Assembly: GCA_032353305.1 (NCBI GenBank)
Contig: JAUCNG010383036.1
Location: forward strand, 1-11,072
DNA from: Cephalothrix spiralis
Lineage: Eukaryota > Nemertea > Palaeonemertea > Archinemertea > Cephalotrichidae
Length of the DNA stretch: 11,072 nt
Reading direction: 5' to 3'
Shown piece after piece: positions 8,077-11,072 of the stretch (positions within the stretch are counted from its first letter, which is position 1; the number at the start of each line of letters is the position of its first letter). The notes under the pieces were generated by a model, which did no database searches, was not told where the DNA came from, and was given only the letters and a program-made list of their open reading frames with translations. The position numbers and the translations under genes were made by a program.

Positions 8077-8396
8077 CAGGGTGACCAGTTTTCTGGAAAG
8101 CAGTGAAATCAGGAAAAGAGTCTTGGTTCAAAAAGTCAGGGAATTTTAAAATTTTGTTGAAAGTCAGGGAAATTTATTCCTGAGAATTAGTCCACGACTA
8201 ATTATTTGTTGTGAAATACATTTTAATGTCAAAATATATGTCGCGTCAGACAATTTCCTGGGGAATTTTTTGTCGCTTGGCCAGGGAAATTTTTGAAATG
8301 GTCAGGGATTTCAGGGAAAAGTCAGGGAATTTTGAAATAGTCAGGGATTTCAGGGAAAAGTCAGGGAATTTTGAAATTTAAAAAGTGGTCACCCTG
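8077..8396. mobile_element. MITE-like element with CAGGGTGACCA terminal inverted repeats
   Basis: The element starts CAGGGTGACCAGTTTT at 8077 and ends with its near-complement AAAAAGTGGTCACCCTG at 8396, 320 bp in all. It lies in ATAD3 intron sequence, 57 bp before the exon at 8454. The interior is packed with GTCAGGGAATTTT-type repeats, including two adjacent 39-bp copies (8301-8339, 8340-8378). CAGGGTG-type ends occur in hAT-like non-autonomous elements, but no clear 8-bp target duplication is visible, so the superfamily is uncertain. Confidence 0.75.
8301..8378. repeat. 39-bp tandem repeat, two copies
   Basis: GTCAGGGATTTCAGGGAAAA and the following 19 bases occur twice in direct succession with almost no change, inside the CAGGGTGACCA element. 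Confidence 0.9.
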
Positions 8397-8453
8397 ACAC
8401 CAAATGTATAATTCTATATTTATTAATTAAAATGCACAATTGTTTATTTTCAG

Positions 8454-8523
8454 AACTGCAGGTTCCGTACTTGGTGCTGGATTTCAGGCATTTATATCGG
8501 ACTGGGATAAAGTAACGGCTAGT
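8454..8523 (+). CDS. ATAD3: ATAD3 internal exon: linker before the membrane helix
   Basis: This 70-nt exon follows TTTATTTTCAG (CAG at 8451-8453) and ends before GTGAGT at 8524. Its first base completes the lysine codon begun at 630-631. The remaining 23 codons read TAGSVLGAGFQAFISDWDKV then TAS. The family signature here is TAG-x-x-x-G-x-GF-x-AF-x-x-DWDKVTA, directly before the transmembrane helix. Reading on in frame past the donor gives a short open frame to 8625, but that is intron read-through with no family similarity. The preceding intron (632-8453, 7822 bp) is unusually long compared with the next two (1150 and 1043 bp) because it holds the antisense TLR gene and several repeats. Confidence 0.95.
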
Positions 8524-9062
8524 GTGAGTTATTTTAATTCATATTCAAGCAATTCTCGATTGACGGGGCTCGTCGAACAGTTTCGAGAAATTAAAGGGGT
8601 CCGGGTTTATTTATTTTTAATTTAGACTCCCGGAAGTCTTCTACCCCCCCCCTCCCTGATTGATTTCTCAACGGATTTGGGTGAATTGAAAATGTGATAT
8701 TTTTTATTATTGGGGGGTGAGCTATTCTGAAAGGGGCTGCATATATCTTATTTGAAAGTCTTTTAAATCTTGAAATATCCTATAAATCCTATAATGTATC
8801 AACTTATTACCCGACTTACATGGCTGTTTCATAGTTTATATACCTTTTCACTTCATCACAAAGTTCATTCGCGATTGTAATTTCATGTTGACAAAATATT
8901 CACAGGTGGATGGGTCATAGCAAACATGCAAATGAGGCTATTCTTTTCGGCGAGCGTACTCTACTGATTTTATGTCAATGTCCAATAAGAACGCGTTAAT
9001 TCACAGTAATTCACACTCCCTCTGATCGACAACAATGCAAAAATGACTTAGATTAAATAATG
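8524..9062. other. ATAD3 intron sequence, no gene seen
   Basis: Intronic. It includes a poly-C run near 8645-8654, an octamer-like ATGCAAAT (8928-8935) and a CCAAT motif near 8981. None is placed relative to a recognisable transcript, so no promoter is called. Confidence 0.5.
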
Positions 9063-9212
9063 GTCGGATAATAAAAACATTATTGACTGTTTTACTAAGT
9101 AGTTAGATTTTAAAACTGCACTCGTTCCGGAACTCGTGCAGTTTTAAAATCGAATTACCTTAGTTAAACAGTCAATAATATTATAAACTGCTTCCTTAAT
9201 TATTATCCTATT
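9063..9212. mobile_element. Hairpin MITE
   Basis: A near-complete palindrome centred at about 9128 on TTCCGGAA. The inner stem AGATTTTAAAACTGCAC pairs with GTGCAGTTTTAAAATCG, and the outer parts (GGATAATA, TATTGACTGTTT) pair with AAACAGTCAATA and TATTATCC. The right arm has an extra block of about 18 bp near 9183-9200. There is no coding capacity. It lies in the 1150-bp ATAD3 intron. Confidence 0.8.
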
Positions 9213-9673
9213 TTTTCATAAAAAATATATTTCCTATAAATTAAAGTTAAGGAGTCAGTTGACAGCTAATTAGGCTAGCAGGAGCCGGTCCAGTATTAGG
9301 GACGAGGTTGATATTTCGAAAATAAACCAATAAATCTCCTACCTTTAACAGTGTATTGACACTACGGTTTAATTTACATATGATATAGCGATACACTTGC
9401 CTGCTTTTAAAAACAACAGTCACAATTCGTCAATAGAAAGGGAGATTTTTAAGTCCTAATATGACGTTAAAATGAATTTTGATTTCGAGATATTTAGAAA
9501 TGACGTCACACACTTTCAAACAATTTGATTCGTTAATAACTCGGTAACGGTTGATTACACGTCATGTAAATGAATTACGGACAGATAGAAACATCCGCCA
9601 ATCCGTCAGCCGTGTAAAGAAAGCGTTATGATTTGTCAAAAACATAAAACAGTGTTGCTTTATTATTTTTTAG
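9213..9673. other. ATAD3 intron sequence with a dispersed-repeat copy
   Basis: 9283-9345 resembles 1297-1390 (shared ATTAGGGAC(A/G)AGG, ATATTTCGAA, AATAAAT). The rest has no coding or structural signal before the acceptor at 9672-9673. Confidence 0.5.
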
Positions 9674-9829
9674 GCTGCTGGTTTAACTTTGTTAGCTGCA
9701 GGTGTATATACAGCAAAATTTGGTACTGGTGTCACAGCCAGATATATTGAGGCCTTGTTGGGGAAACCTTCTCTAGTCCGTGAAACATCTCGGTTGACTG
9801 CAACGGAGGGAATTAGACATCCAATAAAA
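9674..9829 (+). CDS. ATAD3: ATAD3 internal exon: membrane helix and pre-AAA linker
   Basis: This 156-nt, 52-codon, phase-0 exon has acceptor TTTTTTAG (ending 9673) and donor GTGAGT (9830). It starts [20 protein letters not shown], the hydrophobic helix that anchors ATAD3 in the inner mitochondrial membrane. It continues through [20 protein letters not shown], a highly conserved block just before the AAA+ core, and ends in GIRHPIK. In the family this segment leads into the matrix-facing ATPase. Together with the preceding exon it gives DWDKVTAS-AAGLTLL, colinear with human DWDKVTAT-VAGLTLL, which confirms the exon junction. Confidence 0.96.
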
Positions 9830-9957
9830 GTGAGTAAACTACTAAACTATTTTGATAATAAAATGACATTTTAAATTAACCCGAGGTGATTGGTTTATAG
9901 CTGGACCGGATTACTTAATATGTTGGCAGAATGAGTAAACCAGTTTTAACCAGATGT

Positions 9958-10060
9958 GTGCGCCGACGTGAAACGGCCCGGCGGCGGCCAGTCCTTTTTG
10001 GCGGCGTTCAGGGGCGGCCGCTAATCTTGATTTTACCGGCGGCCGGCGGCTTCGCTATGC
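9958..10060. other. GC-rich patch within an ATAD3 intron
   Basis: Very GC-rich sequence (CGGCCCGGCGGCGGCCAG, GGGGCGGCCGC, CGGCGGCCGGCGGC) in an otherwise AT-rich intron. Short open frames on both strands here have no recognisable product. It is most likely part of a mobile element, judged by composition alone. Confidence 0.45.
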
Positions 10061-10143
10061 AAAAAATCTTAGTTTGTGAAGACCAGGTTGGAAAGTTTTT
10101 CGACGCTGTTCGCGACATTTCATGTGGACTGGCTTGAAATATT

Positions 10144-10412
10144 TGTGTCCACATAAAGTGTCTACATTGCCACATTTGTCCAGGCCTATTATTCAAGGCC
10201 CGAGCGAGCCACTGCGAGCAGGTCATAGAATACTAACAAGCTATGTTTACCCTTGATTGAGCGATTTTAGGCCATGTAAGGCTCATAATTAGTTTTTTTG
10301 ACCATGATTTGTTGATGATTTATTAAGTCCACACGTCCACATTATTTTATGTCCACATCATTTTGTCCACATGTCCACATCAATCTCAGAATGACCAAAT
10401 TTGTCCACATGA
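10144..10412. repeat. Interspersed GTCCACAT microrepeats
   Basis: GTCCACA(T/C) or close variants occur near 10147-10185 and again, densely, at 10327-10412 (for example TTTTGTCCACATGTCCACAT). All are in the same direction, with about 140 bp of ordinary sequence between the clusters. Spacing is irregular, 9 to 20 bp. Confidence 0.7.
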
Positions 10413-10707
10413 GTGAAGAATTACTGTCAATATTCCAAAAAAATGTAATGATAATATGAGCTAAAATATATTTGAAAGTTAAATCAAAACTTTTGAACAT
10501 TATTTAATTACAGTACAGTTTGTACTAAACAAAACATTGAGGATTTATCCTTAAACATCAAACCTCAATCGTTAAAATCGTTCAAAAAGTGTTTTGGGAA
10601 ACGTTACCTCACCGAAAGGGTTAATATCTGCAGTGAAAATTAAAATCAAACATTCGGTAGATTTTGCATGCGCAAATCGAATTAGGATAATGTATCTATC
10701 TGTTGGT

Positions 10708-10812
10708 AATACATTTATATAGCCTAAATTAAATGCAATATTTGCCGAGAAAATGGAATACAAATGTATGACTATCTCAGTAACGGCTGGGTTTAGGCTA
10801 TATAAATGTATT
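10708..10812. repeat. Perfect 21-bp inverted repeat before the last ATAD3 exon
   Basis: AATACATTTATATAGCCTAAA (10708-10728) and its exact reverse complement (10792-10812) flank 63 bp. The right arm ends 60 bp before the exon at 10873. This may be the ends of a very small MITE. The sequence from 10413 to 10707 shows nothing else of note. Confidence 0.85.
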
Positions 10813-10872
10813 GCAAACGGACACATGTACGTGGAACTAGCAAAATAATTCGAAATTTTGTTTCTTTTTCAG

Positions 10873-11055
10873 ACTATTAAAAAAATAATAACCACCCCAC
10901 AAGATGCATTAAAAGGTATTATTTTAAAACCAGAACTAGAAGAAAGATTACGAATGATTGCCGTAGCAACTAGACATACAAAAAAGAACAAAGGTTATTA
11001 TAGAAATATTTTAATGCATGGACCTCCGGGAACTGGTAAAACTATGTTTGCAAAG
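10873..11055 (+). CDS. ATAD3: ATAD3 internal exon: start of AAA+ domain with Walker A
   Basis: This 183-nt, 61-codon exon has acceptor TTTCTTTTTCAG (ending 10872) and donor GTAAGT (11056). It begins [20 protein letters not shown], includes [20 protein letters not shown], and reaches the nucleotide-binding P-loop GPPGTGKT at 11020-11043, followed by MFAK. The P-loop lysine and threonine are intact, so the ATPase is expected to bind nucleotide. Walker B, the arginine finger and the C-terminus lie in exons beyond the window. There is no frameshift or stop in any of the four exons, so the gene appears functional. Confidence 0.97.
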
Positions 11056-11072
11056 GTAAGTTATTTCATATT

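Noticed and set aside
8440-8625. 61-aa frame covering ATAD3 exon 8454-8523
   Set aside because: It reads through both splice sites; only 8454-8523 matches ATAD3.
8928-8990. Octamer plus CCAAT motifs as a promoter
   Set aside because: Short motifs in an intron with no downstream transcript or start site to support them.
9689-9874. 61-aa frame starting within ATAD3 exon 9674-9829
   Set aside because: The apparent start is internal to the exon and the end is intron read-through past the GTGAGT donor.
9931-10226. Open frames in the GC-rich patch
   Set aside because: Their composition follows the GC-rich repeat, both strands are open at once, and there is no recognisable domain.

Overview
This is animal nuclear DNA: AT-rich, with short exons bounded by GT..AG introns and a dense load of inverted-repeat elements. 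A Toll-like receptor (TLR) with a single membrane-proximal cysteine cluster, an ATAD3 orthologue and the repeat landscape suggest an invertebrate, most likely a mollusc and perhaps a bivalve. The lineage is inferred from style, not from a database match.

Two protein-coding genes are supported. The + strand carries an internal part of ATAD3, the mitochondrial inner-membrane AAA+ ATPase, as four coding exons: 466-631, 8454-8523, 9674-9829 and 10873-11055. They splice in frame into 191 complete codons running from the end of the coiled coil, through the membrane helix, to the Walker A motif. The 5' and 3' parts of the gene lie outside the window. The 7.8-kb intron between the first two exons contains, on the - strand, a complete TLR gene. 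Its long exon (5914-3349) has no plausible ATG of its own. A short upstream exon at 7696-7545 supplies the start codon, signal peptide and first three cysteines of the LRRNT cap, and joins in exact phase (AT|G) across a 1630-bp intron to give a 905-residue receptor. The TLR is therefore a nested, antisense two-exon gene inside an ATAD3 intron.

The rest is intronic and mostly repeats. 764-1027 is an inverted-repeat element with a tRNA-like B box. 2243-3343 is a large foldback element whose arms are built from two families of about 16-bp tandem repeats; it begins a few bases beyond the TLR stop codon. 6013-7140 is a second foldback element with long, similar arms, inside the TLR intron. 8077-8396 is a MITE-like element with CAGGGTGACCA ends. 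9063-9212 is a hairpin MITE. 9958-10060 is a GC-rich patch. GTCCACAT microrepeats lie at 10144-10412. A perfect 21-bp inverted repeat lies at 10708-10812, just before the last exon.

ATAD3 (mitochondrial membrane and nucleoid biology) and the TLR (innate immune sensing) have no evident functional link. Their relation is positional: any ATAD3 primary transcript contains the antisense of the whole TLR and both arms of each foldback element. The compound foldback element next to the TLR 3' end is the most unusual structure in the window.
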